A DNA stretch of 13,908 nucleotides. It comes from Chitinophaga pinensis. Its GTDB lineage: Bacteria > Planctomycetota > Phycisphaerae > Phycisphaerales > SM1A02. The notes under the pieces were generated by a model. That model was not told the DNA's origin. It did no database searches and worked only from the letters and a program-made list of their open reading frames with translations. The stretch is taken from assembly GCA_943329105.2 (NCBI GenBank), contig CALQCP020000033.1:1-13908 (forward strand), read 5' to 3'. Position numbers and translations under genes: made by a program. This document shows, piece after piece, positions 1 through 6,735 of this stretch (position 1 is its first letter; every line of letters starts with the position of its first letter).

Positions 1-666
1 CAACAGGCGGCATACATGGTGGGACGGTCCGCCAACGAATTGAGTAAGAACGAGGAAGCACGCAGTGCCTTTGCCATTGCCGCACGAAGCAACGACCCCG
101 TAGTCGCTGGGCGCGCCTTAGCCATGCAGGGTGCCATGGCCGTTGAGGATAATCGTTGGGCCGATGCCGCCAGTTCATACACCGCGGCCGCCAGCAAACT
201 CACTGGTCCAGAGCAAGCGCAAGCACGCGAGCGGGCATCAGATGCTGCAGCGAAAGCCGCCGAGGTACGGAAGTTGGCTACAACTCCACGGGCCGCAGCC
301 AATGTGGGTTCGGCACCAGGCAACCAGCCCGACGATCAACCAATCAACCCGCCAGGACCTCCCGCACCCGCGGGCACCACCGTGGGGCTTGCACCAGCAG
401 CTGACAATTCCCCGTGGACCATTGCTGCGGGCGTCTTCAGCACCGAAACTGCTGCGCGACAACGAGCTACCACGCTTGCGAAGGAGGCGAAGCGCGCGGG
501 ACTCCCAACCCCACGTGTATTCCCAATGCAAGCGTCAGGCAAGCGCGTGTGGATTGTTGAAGTCGGAACCTTTACGGATCGCGCCCCTGCAGACGCGGCA
601 CGCAAGAAGATCTCTACTGCTGATGCGGTCGTTGCGCACTCACGCAATCCTGCACCGCGAAAGTGA
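1..666 (+). CDS. SPOR-domain protein, 5' end outside window
   Basis: The reading frame is already open at base 1 (codons QQAAY before the first Met at 16), so the true start probably lies upstream; from Met16 it reads 216 residues. The N-terminal ~80 residues are alanine-rich and helical, with spacing like a tetratricopeptide repeat (RSAFAIAARSNDPVVAGRALA..., then RWADAASSYTAAASKL). A Pro/Ala/Gly-rich linker follows at about 90-130, and the last ~80 residues (PWTIAAGVFSTETAARQRATTL ... VWIVEVGTFTDRAPADAARKK) match the SPOR fold: two alpha/beta halves, each with a W-x-[IV]-x-x-G-x-F-like strand. SPOR domains bind denuded septal peptidoglycan, so an envelope or division-site role is likely, outside the cytoplasm. 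No signal peptide is visible because the start is missing. It converges with the next gene. Confidence 0.75.
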   Translation, partial: QQAAYMVGRSANELSKNEEARSAFAIAARSNDPVVAGRALAMQGAMAVEDNRWADAASSYTAAASKLTGPEQAQARERASDAAAKAAEVRKLATTPRAAANVGSAPGNQPDDQPINPPGPPAPAGTTVGLAPAADNSPWTIAAGVFSTETAARQRATTLAKEAKRAGLPTPRVFPMQASGKRVWIVEVGTFTDRAPADAARKKISTADAVVAHSRNPAPRK

Positions 667-700
667 TGACGCACTGCTTGCAGTACACGCGCCGTGCCAC

Positions 701-718
701 GCACGTGCCGTGCACGTG
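701..718. terminator. CACGTG inverted repeat between convergent genes
   Basis: Between the two convergent stop codons (666 and 737) lies a stretch rich in GCACGTG/GTGCCG words. CACGTG at 702-707 and CACGTG at 713-718 can pair across a five-base loop. No T-run follows, so a terminator for both strands is only a suggestion from position and symmetry. Confidence 0.3.
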
Positions 719-736
719 ACGTGCCGCGCACGCGCC

Positions 737-1789
737 TTACGGCGTCACACCAGCGGCAGCACTGGCAAGTTCCTGATCTTCACGCTGCTTCATCGGAACA
801 TACTGTTCGTTGAACCACCGGTACCAGGCGCGCATGTCCCAACCAAGCGCGGCGGTGTTCGTTCCAGAATCAAAGCTAGAAATTGCAACCAGCGAATCGT
901 GAACGCTGCCGTGATAGATGGTCACTTCGCAGTCCTGAACGCGCATCACCACGCCTTCAATGAGCTGTCCGATCACCGGCTGAAACGCACCCGCGTTGTC
1001 ACCCACCACGGGAATGACATTCGCAACGTAACTGATGGTTCGCCCCATAGCGATCCACGCCTTATCACCCTTGGTTGTGGGTGGTGCTGATTGAGCAAAC
1101 TGCGCAAAGATCAAGGTTGGCAGCGTTTCCACTGCATGAATCGCGCCCGCAAGAATGCCGGCGCGATCAACCCAATCATGATTTTCTGAACGCAGTCCGT
1201 CATCAAGCGCGGCAAGCACAGCGCTCACGGGCGGCGTGTTGATGCGCCGGGTTGCTTCCGCGCGGATGGACCCGTCATCATCTTGGATCGCTACCGATGC
1301 CAGGGCGAACTGTCCTTCTGCACCGCCCTTTGCAAACGCATCGAGCATGGGAAGTACGGCGTCATGCTTCTGCCCACGCAGCGCGGCGTACATGGATTCA
1401 AACGACGCGGGATCAGTGGATTCACGCACCGTGGCCGCACCAGCAGCGCGCGCCTTGGTGGTGGCATTGGCGGAGAAGTTGCGCGAACGAATCATTTGGA
1501 ATGTTGCGTCGAACTGCGCCCACGCTTCCGGAGTTCCGGGGCGGACATGCTTCGGCGCCATGCGTGGCACCCCGCCCTTGGTGGGGAGCGGCGTGAGGAG
1601 CATGGCGGGCACGCGCGCCCGGCGGAATTGTTCAGGAATTCCCCCTTCAATGGTGCCTGGGGGCGGGGTCATCGCTGCGCTCAGGGGTGTCATCGCTGCG
1701 CTCAGCGGGGTCATCGCTGCGCTCATGGCGCCTCCGAGGAGGCATCCGAACGAAATCAGCATGGAAGGTGCATGGCGACGGCTTCGCAT
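737..1789 (-). CDS. Exported HEAT-like protein of unknown function
   Basis: From the Met at 1789 the product is 350 residues: a basic n-region (MRSRRH), a hydrophobic core (MLISFGCLLGGAMSA), then the mature protein, so it is probably exported. A further in-frame Met at 1849 would put the start inside the divergent globin gene, and one at 1762 is an alternative. Residues just after the signal are a SAAMTPL triplet repeat. The middle (SMYAALRGQKHDAVLPMLDAFAKGG...FALASVAIQDDDGSIRAEATRRI) has the helical, alanine-rich rhythm of HEAT or armadillo repeats. The C-terminal third (GVVMRVQDCEVTIYHGSVHDSLVAISSFD...AWYRWFNEQYVPM) is not recognised. No catalytic motif is seen. No Shine-Dalgarno is evident at any of the starts. 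Confidence 0.65.
   Translation of the reverse strand: MRSRRHAPSMLISFGCLLGGAMSAAMTPLSAAMTPLSAAMTPPPGTIEGGIPEQFRRARVPAMLLTPLPTKGGVPRMAPKHVRPGTPEAWAQFDATFQMIRSRNFSANATTKARAAGAATVRESTDPASFESMYAALRGQKHDAVLPMLDAFAKGGAEGQFALASVAIQDDDGSIRAEATRRINTPPVSAVLAALDDGLRSENHDWVDRAGILAGAIHAVETLPTLIFAQFAQSAPPTTKGDKAWIAMGRTISYVANVIPVVGDNAGAFQPVIGQLIEGVVMRVQDCEVTIYHGSVHDSLVAISSFDSGTNTAALGWDMRAWYRWFNEQYVPMKQREDQELASAAAGVTP
1663..1725 (-). repeat. Three tandem 21-bp units coding SAAMTPL
   Basis: Three head-to-tail units (1663-1683, 1684-1704, 1705-1725) share GTCATCGCTGCGCTCA on the plus strand. Units one and three are identical and unit two differs at the edge. They lie in frame in the minus-strand exported-protein gene, right after its signal sequence, and encode SAAMTPL-SAAMTPL-SAAMTPP. 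Unit number is likely to vary among strains. Confidence 0.85.
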
Positions 1790-1805
1790 GGCTCTACGAT
1801 ACGGC

Positions 1806-2207
1806 ATGCTTCCACTTGGACAGTCCGATTCCACCCCAACGGCCACCATCTTTCAACGTCTGGGGGGCGCGGAGCCATTCTGGCGAATCGCGCGGGCGTT
1901 CTACGGGCGCATTGACAAGCACACGGACCTCCGACCGATGTTTCCGGCGGATCTTGAGGAACCGATCCGCAACCAAGCGGAGTTCCTCATGCAGTATTTC
2001 GGCGGGCCGCAGGATTACAGCAACCGCAAGGGGCACCCTCGCCTCCGTATGCGACATGCGCCGTACAAGATTGGCGTGGCGGAGCGCAACTGGTGGATGG
2101 ACACCATGCGGCTGGCCTTGGAAGATGCGGCCATTCCGAAGCCGGAGCGTGGAGAGATGATCAAGTACTTCGAACACGTGGCAACTTTTCTTATCAATAC
2201 GGATTGA
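1806..2207 (+). CDS. Truncated haemoglobin (group II-like)
   Basis: 133 residues, typical for a 2-on-2 globin. The opening IFQRLGG...FWRIARAFYGRI is the A/B-helix pattern, with Tyr33 at the B10 position. PMFP follows in the CD region. RMRHAPYKI places the proximal haem-ligating His at residue 84 (F8), and NWWMDTM supplies the conserved G8 Trp (96 or 97). These features fit group II (YjbI/trHbO-like) proteins, which bind O2 or NO and are linked to NO or oxidative-stress defence; the physiological ligand cannot be told from sequence. The open frame reaches back to 1236, but that part is antisense to the exported-protein gene. I chose Met1806 because homology begins soon after; Met1788 is an alternative. 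No Shine-Dalgarno is seen. Confidence 0.85.
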   Translation: MLPLGQSDSTPTATIFQRLGGAEPFWRIARAFYGRIDKHTDLRPMFPADLEEPIRNQAEFLMQYFGGPQDYSNRKGHPRLRMRHAPYKIGVAERNWWMDTMRLALEDAAIPKPERGEMIKYFEHVATFLINTD

Positions 2208-2227
2208 GGCGGGTTGGGGCGCGCTTG

Positions 2228-2320
2228 CGTACTGGTTGGCGTTGTGGCGTCACGCCTTCGTACTGGTCCGCGTTGTTGCATCACGCCTGCGTACTGGCCC
2301 GCATTCGCCTTACGAGGACG
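2228..2320. repeat. 31-bp tandem repeat, about three units
   Basis: CGTACTGG recurs at 2228, 2259 and 2290, exactly 31 bases apart. The first two units agree through most of their length (CGTACTGGT..GCGTTGT.GC.TCACGCCT) and the third decays after its first half. It lies between the globin stop and the hairpin at 2315, in non-coding DNA. Function is unknown. Confidence 0.8.
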
Positions 2321-2343
2321 GCCGCTGAGCGCGGCCCTGTCCT
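2315..2343. terminator. Strong hairpin between convergent genes
   Basis: AGGAC-GGCCGC (2315-2325), a five-base loop TGAGC, then GCGGCC-CT-GTCCT (2331-2343) forms an 11-bp stem with a two-base bulge. It sits between the globin gene and the convergent PLP-enzyme gene. There is no clear T-run, so a bidirectional terminator or transcription barrier is inferred from place and strength. Confidence 0.55.
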
Positions 2344-2416
2344 CTCCGGCGCCTGCGGCCAGGGCGAGCCATAGTGGCATTGCAATTCTTGTTGATTAAT
2401 TACAAACCTGCGTCAC

Positions 2417-3643
2417 TTATGCGTGTGCGGCGTACTCAATGACGGCTTGGGCGAGGCGATCGTATTGTTCGGCGTGGTTGTAAATCTGCGCGGAGGCGCG
2501 GGCGTGCCAGCGTCCGCCGAACTCGATGATGGGAATCTCGATCAGGTGGTCGCGATAGAGCGCTTCTTGGAACTCTGCTGGCGATGCAAATTGTGACGGG
2601 ATCTCTGCGGGCAGCGGCACCGCACACATCGAGCCAAGCATGCTGCCATCGATCGGAGATACCGGTTCAAGTTCCCAACGCTGACACAACATGCGGTGCA
2701 CCCATGCAGCCATCTGCTGATTGTGCGCGCGCACGGCTGGCCAGCCGAACTGTGCCATGAAATCGATCGCGGCGCCCGCGGTCATCCACGCTGCAAGGTC
2801 GCGTGTGCCCTGCCAGTCAAACTCGGCGGTAAAGCCTTCGTCAAGAAAGTGGCTCACAGTGGCTGGTTTAATGACATTTCTGAACGCTGGGTCAACCCAC
2901 AGAACTGCACAGCCCTTCGGCGCGCAGCACCACTTATGGAGATTGCCCGTCCAATACGTTGCACCGATCGCTTCGACATTCACTTCAAGCATGCCGGGTA
3001 CGTGCGCTGCGTCCACCAAGATTTCGATTCCACGTGCGCGACACTCGCGCGCAATGTCTGCAACCGGAAAAACCAGTGCGGTTGGACTTGTCACCTGATC
3101 GATCACCACTAACCGCGTGCGTTCGGTGCATGCGCCCATGACCGCTTGGGTCACTTGCGCGGGATCCATGATTGGTAGCGGCAGCGCGCACTCCACATAT
3201 ACAGCGCCACACTGGCGGGCGCGGAATTTCATGGTGTTGCGTACGGCGTTATAGACATGACTGGTGGTGAGCAATTCGTCACCAGCCTTGAACTCCATCG
3301 ACCGCAAGACAGCGTTCACGCCCTCGGTGGCGTTGGTGACGAAACCGAATGAGTCGGGCTGCATGCCTAGAAATTCTGCAACACGCAAACGACTCGGCTG
3401 AAGAAGTTCGCGAATGCGTCGGCCAATCATTTCAATCGGGCGACTCTCCAAGCGATCCTGCACAGCGATATATGCCTCGCGCACCGCGCGCGGGCATGCG
3501 CCAAAGCTGCCGTGATTTAAGAACGTGTACGACCGATCAAAGATCCACAAACGATCGAGACGCGGCGCCAGCGGGGCCGGCGCGGATGGAATCTGGGTGT
3601 GGAAGTGGCCCACAGAGGCGGCATTTGGAGTGTCGAGCGGCAT
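2417..3643 (-). CDS. PLP-dependent class V aminotransferase (isopenicillin-N epimerase-like)
   Basis: 408 residues from Met3643; an upstream in-frame Met at 3766 would add 41 residues without homology-like character. FLNHGSFGACP near residue 41 is the substrate-site opening typical of the isopenicillin-N epimerase and cysteine-desulfurase-like branch of fold type I. NATEGVN (104-110) supplies phosphate contacts, SHVYNA holds the ring-stacking His at 129, and ILVDAAHVPG has the Asp211 that contacts the pyridine nitrogen, with His214. GNLHKWCCAPKG has the Schiff-base Lys at 237. The enzyme is cytoplasmic. The true substrate is not evident: members of this branch include epimerases, desulfurases and amino-acid lyases. 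It stands alone, convergent with the globin gene and divergent from the lexA region. Confidence 0.85.
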   Translation of the reverse strand: MPLDTPNAASVGHFHTQIPSAPAPLAPRLDRLWIFDRSYTFLNHGSFGACPRAVREAYIAVQDRLESRPIEMIGRRIRELLQPSRLRVAEFLGMQPDSFGFVTNATEGVNAVLRSMEFKAGDELLTTSHVYNAVRNTMKFRARQCGAVYVECALPLPIMDPAQVTQAVMGACTERTRLVVIDQVTSPTALVFPVADIARECRARGIEILVDAAHVPGMLEVNVEAIGATYWTGNLHKWCCAPKGCAVLWVDPAFRNVIKPATVSHFLDEGFTAEFDWQGTRDLAAWMTAGAAIDFMAQFGWPAVRAHNQQMAAWVHRMLCQRWELEPVSPIDGSMLGSMCAVPLPAEIPSQFASPAEFQEALYRDHLIEIPIIEFGGRWHARASAQIYNHAEQYDRLAQAVIEYAAHA

Positions 3644-3922
3644 GCCGGAACCATACCGGGGGAGCCGTGAACCACCGGAATCTGACCCTGGGTCGGGTGG
3701 CGCCAATAAAAAGTGCAGGAGAAACCGCCAGATAGCCGTTGATTCGGTAGGCGTTCGTACTAACATACCCCGAACGAATTCTGCAGTCGAGCAAGGACGA
3801 CTGCCGAAGACCTAACAAGCACCGCACTGGCGATGCGCCGACTCGTTGAAACGAGCCAGCACCTGACGGACGAGACGGTTCAGCCGCCAATTCACCTAAC
3901 ACCCCAAACAACGGAACACGCC
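3644..3922. promoter_or_regulatory. Divergent upstream region with inverted repeats
   Basis: About 280 bases between the PLP-enzyme start and the next plus-strand start. Two symmetric elements stand out. GTTCG (3753-3757) pairs with CGAAC (3771-3775) across 13 bases. CTCGTT-GA-AACGAG (3842-3855) is a perfect 14-base palindrome. GAACGAAT at 3772-3779 recurs at 4228-4235, just before lexA. TAAC-N7-GAAC (3761-3775) resembles a GAAC-N7-GAAC direct-repeat LexA box with one mismatch. Either element could be an operator; planctomycete LexA boxes are not known to me well enough to decide. Confidence 0.35.
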
Positions 3923-4441
3923 ATGAAACTCCTTGCAACACTTCGATCACTCCTCGCTCCTGCTGGCGCACCACTTGTCGTGCTCGGTCCAGGCGGCGAC
4001 TTCACTGAGCACGTCTTTGAGCGCGCCGGACGACTGACCGTGGAACGCCCCGCCTGTCACACGATGCAGGAGATCGAAACCGATGCCGATCCTTTCCCCG
4101 CTCAGGCTGAACACATTACTGCGCGCTCGCGCCGCCACCGACTTTCCCGATTTCTTTCAGAAGCCGCCGAGGAAATTCCAGTACTCGACGTCTCACCACG
4201 CACCGCTCCTGTCATCACTCTTAACGAGAACGAATCCAATGAACCTCACCCCCAAGCAGTTGCGAATCTTCGAATTCATCCGTCAGCACCGCGCGCACAA
4301 GGACTACTCACCAACGATGCAGGAGATCGCCGACTCACTCGGCGTCACCAAAGTGACGGTGTTCGAACACGTCGAAGCGCTCATCAAGAAGGGCGCGCTG
4401 GTGCGCGAAGCGAACAAGAGTCGCTCTTTGTCGATCGCTGA
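3923..4441 (+). CDS. Doubtful ORF upstream of and overlapping lexA
   Basis: From Met3923 this frame reads 172 residues. The part before lexA (MKLLATLRSLLAPAGAPLVV ... SEAAEEIPVLDVSPRTAPV) has a believable composition: a hydrophobic start, then mixed acidic and basic stretches. The last 67 codons lie in the wrong frame inside lexA and become Arg-rich (AQGLLTNDAGDRRLTRRHQS), as shadow reading does. It may be a real gene with an overlapping or frameshifted end, a lexA leader peptide, or chance. No family is recognised. A weak GGA lies about eight bases before the start. Confidence 0.3.
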   Translation: MKLLATLRSLLAPAGAPLVVLGPGGDFTEHVFERAGRLTVERPACHTMQEIETDADPFPAQAEHITARSRRHRLSRFLSEAAEEIPVLDVSPRTAPVITLNENESNEPHPQAVANLRIHPSAPRAQGLLTNDAGDRRLTRRHQSDGVRTRRSAHQEGRAGARSEQESLFVDR

Positions 4442-4892
4442 CGACGCTGAATTGCCCAGTGATTCGTCGGACCGCCAGTTGCATAACGATGGCCCAATTC
4501 CGATGCCTCTGCAGTTCCCGCTTGTCGGCCGCATTGCAGCCGGACGCCCGATCGAGAAGTGCGCTCAGGACGAGACGCTTCGCTTGGAAGAACTCTTTGG
4601 CCCACGCCGCGGTCAGACGAACGCCATGTTCGCGCTGCAAGTGGACGGCTGGTCGATGCGCGACGAGGGCATCTTTGATGGCGATTACGTTATTGTTGAG
4701 CGCCGCGAAACCGCCCGTAACGGCGAACGCGTGGTCGCCCTGCTCCCTGGTGGCGAGACCACCCTCAAGACCTTCTTCAAGGAGCGCGACGGTCGCATTC
4801 GCTTGCAGCCTGCCAACCCAGACTTCGAGCCAATCATTGTCGATAGCTGCGAAATTCAGGGTGTGGTGATGGGCGTGATGCGCCGGTACTAA
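4239..4892 (+). CDS. lexA: LexA repressor
   Basis: 217 residues, normal for LexA. Residues 1-65 form the winged-helix DNA-binding domain (MNLTPKQLRIFEFIRQ...YSPTMQEIADSLGV...VFEHVEALIKKGAL). The C-terminal S24 autoprotease domain keeps every key feature: the Ala101-Gly102 cleavage site in PLVGRIAAGRPI, nucleophile Ser139 in GWSM, and general base Lys177 in TTLKTF. RecA filaments on single-stranded DNA would stimulate self-cleavage and induce the SOS genes. The frame is open upstream to 4083, but Met4239 begins exactly where family similarity starts, with a weak GAGAA nine bases before. The recognition helix differs from the proteobacterial one, so the operator sequence may differ too. It converges with trpA. 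Confidence 0.95.
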   Translation: MNLTPKQLRIFEFIRQHRAHKDYSPTMQEIADSLGVTKVTVFEHVEALIKKGALVREANKSRSLSIADDAELPSDSSDRQLHNDGPIPMPLQFPLVGRIAAGRPIEKCAQDETLRLEELFGPRRGQTNAMFALQVDGWSMRDEGIFDGDYVIVERRETARNGERVVALLPGGETTLKTFFKERDGRIRLQPANPDFEPIIVDSCEIQGVVMGVMRRY

Positions 4893-4893
4893 A

Positions 4894-4915
4894 GCGCGAG
4901 CGATAGAGGTCGCGC
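4894..4915. terminator. Hairpin between lexA and trpA
   Basis: GCGCGA (4894-4899) and TCGCGC (4910-4915) pair across a 10-base loop in the 28-base gap between the convergent stop codons. No T-run follows. A shared terminator is inferred from position. Confidence 0.45.
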
Positions 4916-4920
4916 GAGCA

Positions 4921-5736
4921 TTACGACCGCGTGAGCGATTCAACCAGTTCCACGGCGGCGTCTTCGGGCGAACGCTTGGCGATGATCGCTTCGCGCATGC
5001 TCCTGACAATGGCGCTGCCGACAATGGCGCCGTCGGCGTGGGCAGTCACTGCTCGGACGTGGGCTGCCGTTGAGATACCAAATCCTGCCGCAATTGGAAG
5101 CGAAGTCGTCGCACGGATGCGCGCGATCAGGGGCGCGATGTCGGGTGATTCGGACCGCTCGCCGGTGATACCTACCCGGGCGAGTGCGTAGACAAATCCA
5201 CTGCACAGCGCGGTGATACGAGCGATTCGTGCGTCGCTTGAAGTAGGCGACACCAAGAGCGTGCAGGTGAGGCCCGCTGCGTCACAGGCAGCGCGCAGCG
5301 CGGGGGCGTCTTCGATATCGATATCTGGAACGATCAATCCATCAAAGCCAGCCGCGGCAGCATCGCGCGTGAAACGCTCAATGCCCATGCGGTCAACGAT
5401 GGAAACACTCACCATTGCAATGAGTGCCGCATCCACCTGGGCACGGACGGCGCGCACGGTCTGAAAGACACCAGCAGGCGTGCAGCCGGCGAGCAGCGCC
5501 TCATGCATTGACTCGGCAATGACTGGTCCGTCCGCGATCGGGTCGCTGAACGGAATGCCAACCTCGATGATTGAGCCACATGCGGCAGCAAGGCGTGGCA
5601 GCAGAGCGGCCGTCGACGCCAAGTTGGGGTAGCCAGCGGTGACAAACGGCAGAACCGCCGGACGTCCCGAAGCCCGACACTTGGCAAAGGCGCGGGCAAC
5701 GGCATCAGGAGCAACATGATCAGCGGTCGTGGGCAT
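4921..5736 (-). CDS. trpA: Tryptophan synthase alpha subunit
   Basis: 271 residues, matching the family (about 260-270). It cleaves indole-3-glycerol phosphate to indole and glyceraldehyde-3-phosphate and passes indole to the TrpB subunit; cytoplasmic. The signature IIEVGIPFSDPIADGPVI carries both catalytic acids, Glu58 and Asp69, 11 residues apart as in the enterobacterial Glu49/Asp60 pair. VSPTSSDARI, YALARVGITGER and the phosphate-binding GFGIS and GAIVGSAIV segments follow in the usual order of a TIM barrel. trpB is not next to it in this window, so either the operon is split or trpB lies elsewhere. Its 5' end faces the tRNA relic and the genomic island, so the gene marks the island's left border. 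Confidence 0.95.
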   Translation of the reverse strand: MPTTADHVAPDAVARAFAKCRASGRPAVLPFVTAGYPNLASTAALLPRLAAACGSIIEVGIPFSDPIADGPVIAESMHEALLAGCTPAGVFQTVRAVRAQVDAALIAMVSVSIVDRMGIERFTRDAAAAGFDGLIVPDIDIEDAPALRAACDAAGLTCTLLVSPTSSDARIARITALCSGFVYALARVGITGERSESPDIAPLIARIRATTSLPIAAGFGISTAAHVRAVTAHADGAIVGSAIVRSMREAIIAKRSPEDAAVELVESLTRS

Positions 5737-5770
5737 TCCGACATCGTAGGGTGCGTGCCAACCGTGGGGC

Positions 5771-5776
5771 TACAAT
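5771..5776 (+). promoter_or_regulatory. Likely -10 box of the original tRNA promoter
   Basis: TACAAT ends 11 bases before the tRNA-like 5' end at 5788, the spacing expected for a tRNA promoter. No good -35 hexamer is seen 17 bases upstream. If right, this is the native promoter, now separated from the intact tRNA by the island. Confidence 0.4.
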
Positions 5777-5786
5777 CGCCGCGCCG

Positions 5787-5807
5787 CGGCCCCGTAGCTC
5801 AGCGGCC
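5787..5807 (+). repeat. Left 21-bp direct repeat: 5' tRNA fragment
   Basis: These 21 bases are identical to 9536-9556 and comprise C plus GGCCCCGTAGCTCAGCGGCC: the 5' acceptor strand, positions 8-9 and the D-arm start of the tRNA at 9537. The match stops at 5808, and no anticodon arm or T-arm follows. It is the expected scar (attL-like) of an element that recombined within the tRNA gene. Confidence 0.75.
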
Positions 5808-5841
5808 TACGGGAGATGGCAAGAAACAAGCTAGAAACGGG

Positions 5842-6003
5842 AAGGTTTCGAACGGACTTACCCCGAAACTTACCCCAGATTCTGACGCTGAGCGCACCGC
5901 CAGCGCCGGCGCTACCGATCCGCTGGCGCTCATGGTGGCAACACTCAGCCCAAGCCAGCGCGAGCGACTGCGGGCGCTTCTGGGTGGCATTGTGAGCGGA
6001 TAG
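5842..6003 (+). pseudogene. Tyrosine recombinase C-terminal tail, relic
   Basis: The frame reads KVSNGLTPKLTPDSDAER...LSPSQRERLRALLGGIVSG and stops at 6003. The GLTPKLTP segment and the helical end resemble the variable tails found after the catalytic domain of planctomycete phage-type integrases (family recollection, not searched). It shares 20 identical bases (5852-5871) with the right-hand relic at 9355-9374. The catalytic core is absent. The frame runs back through the tRNA fragment, which is chance read-through. Confidence 0.5.
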
Positions 6004-6035
6004 CAGAAAGGCTCCGGAGCACCATCGCCTAAGGC

Positions 6036-6062
6036 GGCCGCACCCTCTCCGCAGTAGCGGCC
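6036..6062. terminator. Possible hairpin before the paralogue array
   Basis: GGCCGC (6036-6041) and GCGGCC (6057-6062) can pair over 15 bases and are followed by TTT. It lies between the integrase relic and the first paralogue. Weak evidence. Confidence 0.25.
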
Positions 6063-6083
6063 TTTCATCGCTAGCCTTCCCGC

Positions 6084-6623
6084 ATGAACAACACCATTGA
6101 AGAACAACTCGCGAGTATGCGTTCAAGCCTTCGACGCCAGCGCCTATTCAACCTTGCACTCGTTGGCATAGCGGTAGCGGCTGTGACCGTTGCAGCGACG
6201 CGACCTGTGGGCGATGCGACATTTGACACTGTCACTTGCAAGTCTTGGAAGGTCGTCGACAAGGACGGGAAGACGCGCATCGGCGCTGGCACCTTGGCCG
6301 ACGGCACTGCCAGCATTGAATGGGCCGACAGGGACGGGAAGAGGCGCATCGGCGCCGGCACCTTGGCCGGCGGCGATGCCAGCATGCGGTGGTACGACAA
6401 GGACGAGAAGGCGCGCATCAGCACTGGCACTACGTCCAACGGCCGTGCCGGCGTGACGTGGTTCGACAAGGACGGAATGGTGCGCATCGGCGCTGTCACT
6501 ACGTCCGAAGGCAGTGCCGGCGTGACGTGGTTCGACAAGGACAATAAGCCGCGCATCGCCGCTGCCACTAAGACGGATGGCACCGTAACCCTGCCCACCA
6601 CTGACCTCAAGCCGAAACCCTAA
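6084..6623 (+). CDS. Membrane-anchored 23-residue-repeat protein, paralogue 1
   Basis: 179 residues. A short heptad-like helix (IEEQLASMRSSLRRQRLF) precedes a single membrane segment (NLALVGIAVAAVTVAA), then TRPVGDATFDTVTCKSW with one Cys, then five 23-residue repeats of the form WxDKDGKxRIGAxTxxDGxAxM, ending TVTLPTTDLKPKP. The positive residues before the helix predict N-in, C-out, so the repeats would be outside. The alternating pattern suggests a beta-solenoid or stacked beta-hairpins, but no enzyme motif is seen. This copy is the most diverged of the four at its N-terminus, and its upstream DNA lacks the palindrome found before paralogues 2 and 3. Function unknown. Confidence 0.8.
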   Translation: MNNTIEEQLASMRSSLRRQRLFNLALVGIAVAAVTVAATRPVGDATFDTVTCKSWKVVDKDGKTRIGAGTLADGTASIEWADRDGKRRIGAGTLAGGDASMRWYDKDEKARISTGTTSNGRAGVTWFDKDGMVRIGAVTTSEGSAGVTWFDKDNKPRIAAATKTDGTVTLPTTDLKPKP

Positions 6624-6642
6624 GGCTTAACGCACGGAACCC

Positions 6643-6696
6643 GGTGAAATCAACGGCATTGACATAGGCCAACACTTCGGTAGCCGACAAGCGCTG
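6643..6696 (+). repeat. Spacer relic encoding GEI-GI-IG-HFGSRQAL
   Basis: After paralogue 1 this frame reads GEINGIDIGQHFGSRQAL with no start codon (a TAA lies at 6628). It matches the small ORF at 8598. The spacer after paralogue 2 keeps HLDSRQAP (7224-7247), and the spacer after paralogue 3 keeps GEHFDSRQAL then a stop (7784-7816). The relic is thus part of the duplicated unit, lying after every paralogue. Confidence 0.6.
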
Positions 6697-6720
6697 TCAA
6701 ACCCTGGCAGATGGGCATGT

Positions 6721-6732
6721 ATAGACTTCTAT
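6721..6732 (+). promoter_or_regulatory. Palindrome at the RBS position of paralogue 2
   Basis: ATAGA-CT-TCTAT occupies the four to fifteen bases before the ATG, where a Shine-Dalgarno would be. The same 12 bases stand at 7272-7283 before paralogue 3, and a decayed form (TTAGACTCTTAT, 7839-7850) precedes paralogue 4. It could be an operator or simply an inherited leader. Confidence 0.4.
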
Positions 6733-6735
6733 CCC

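Noticed and set aside
131..1090. Plus-strand frame of 319 codons
   Set aside because: Overlaps the SPOR gene out of frame and the exported-protein gene on the other strand; its composition is Arg/His-rich, as in shadow frames.
1236..1805. 190-codon N-terminal extension of the globin
   Set aside because: Antisense to the exported-protein gene and far beyond normal globin length; globin similarity begins after 1806.
4083..4238. 52-codon extension of LexA
   Set aside because: LexA similarity starts exactly at Met4239 and the extension has no family likeness.
6071..6610. Minus-strand 179-codon frame with its own repeats (SLSNHVTPA)
   Set aside because: Its repeats are the mirror of the plus-strand 69-bp units, and it lacks the membrane-protein plan shared by the plus-strand genes.
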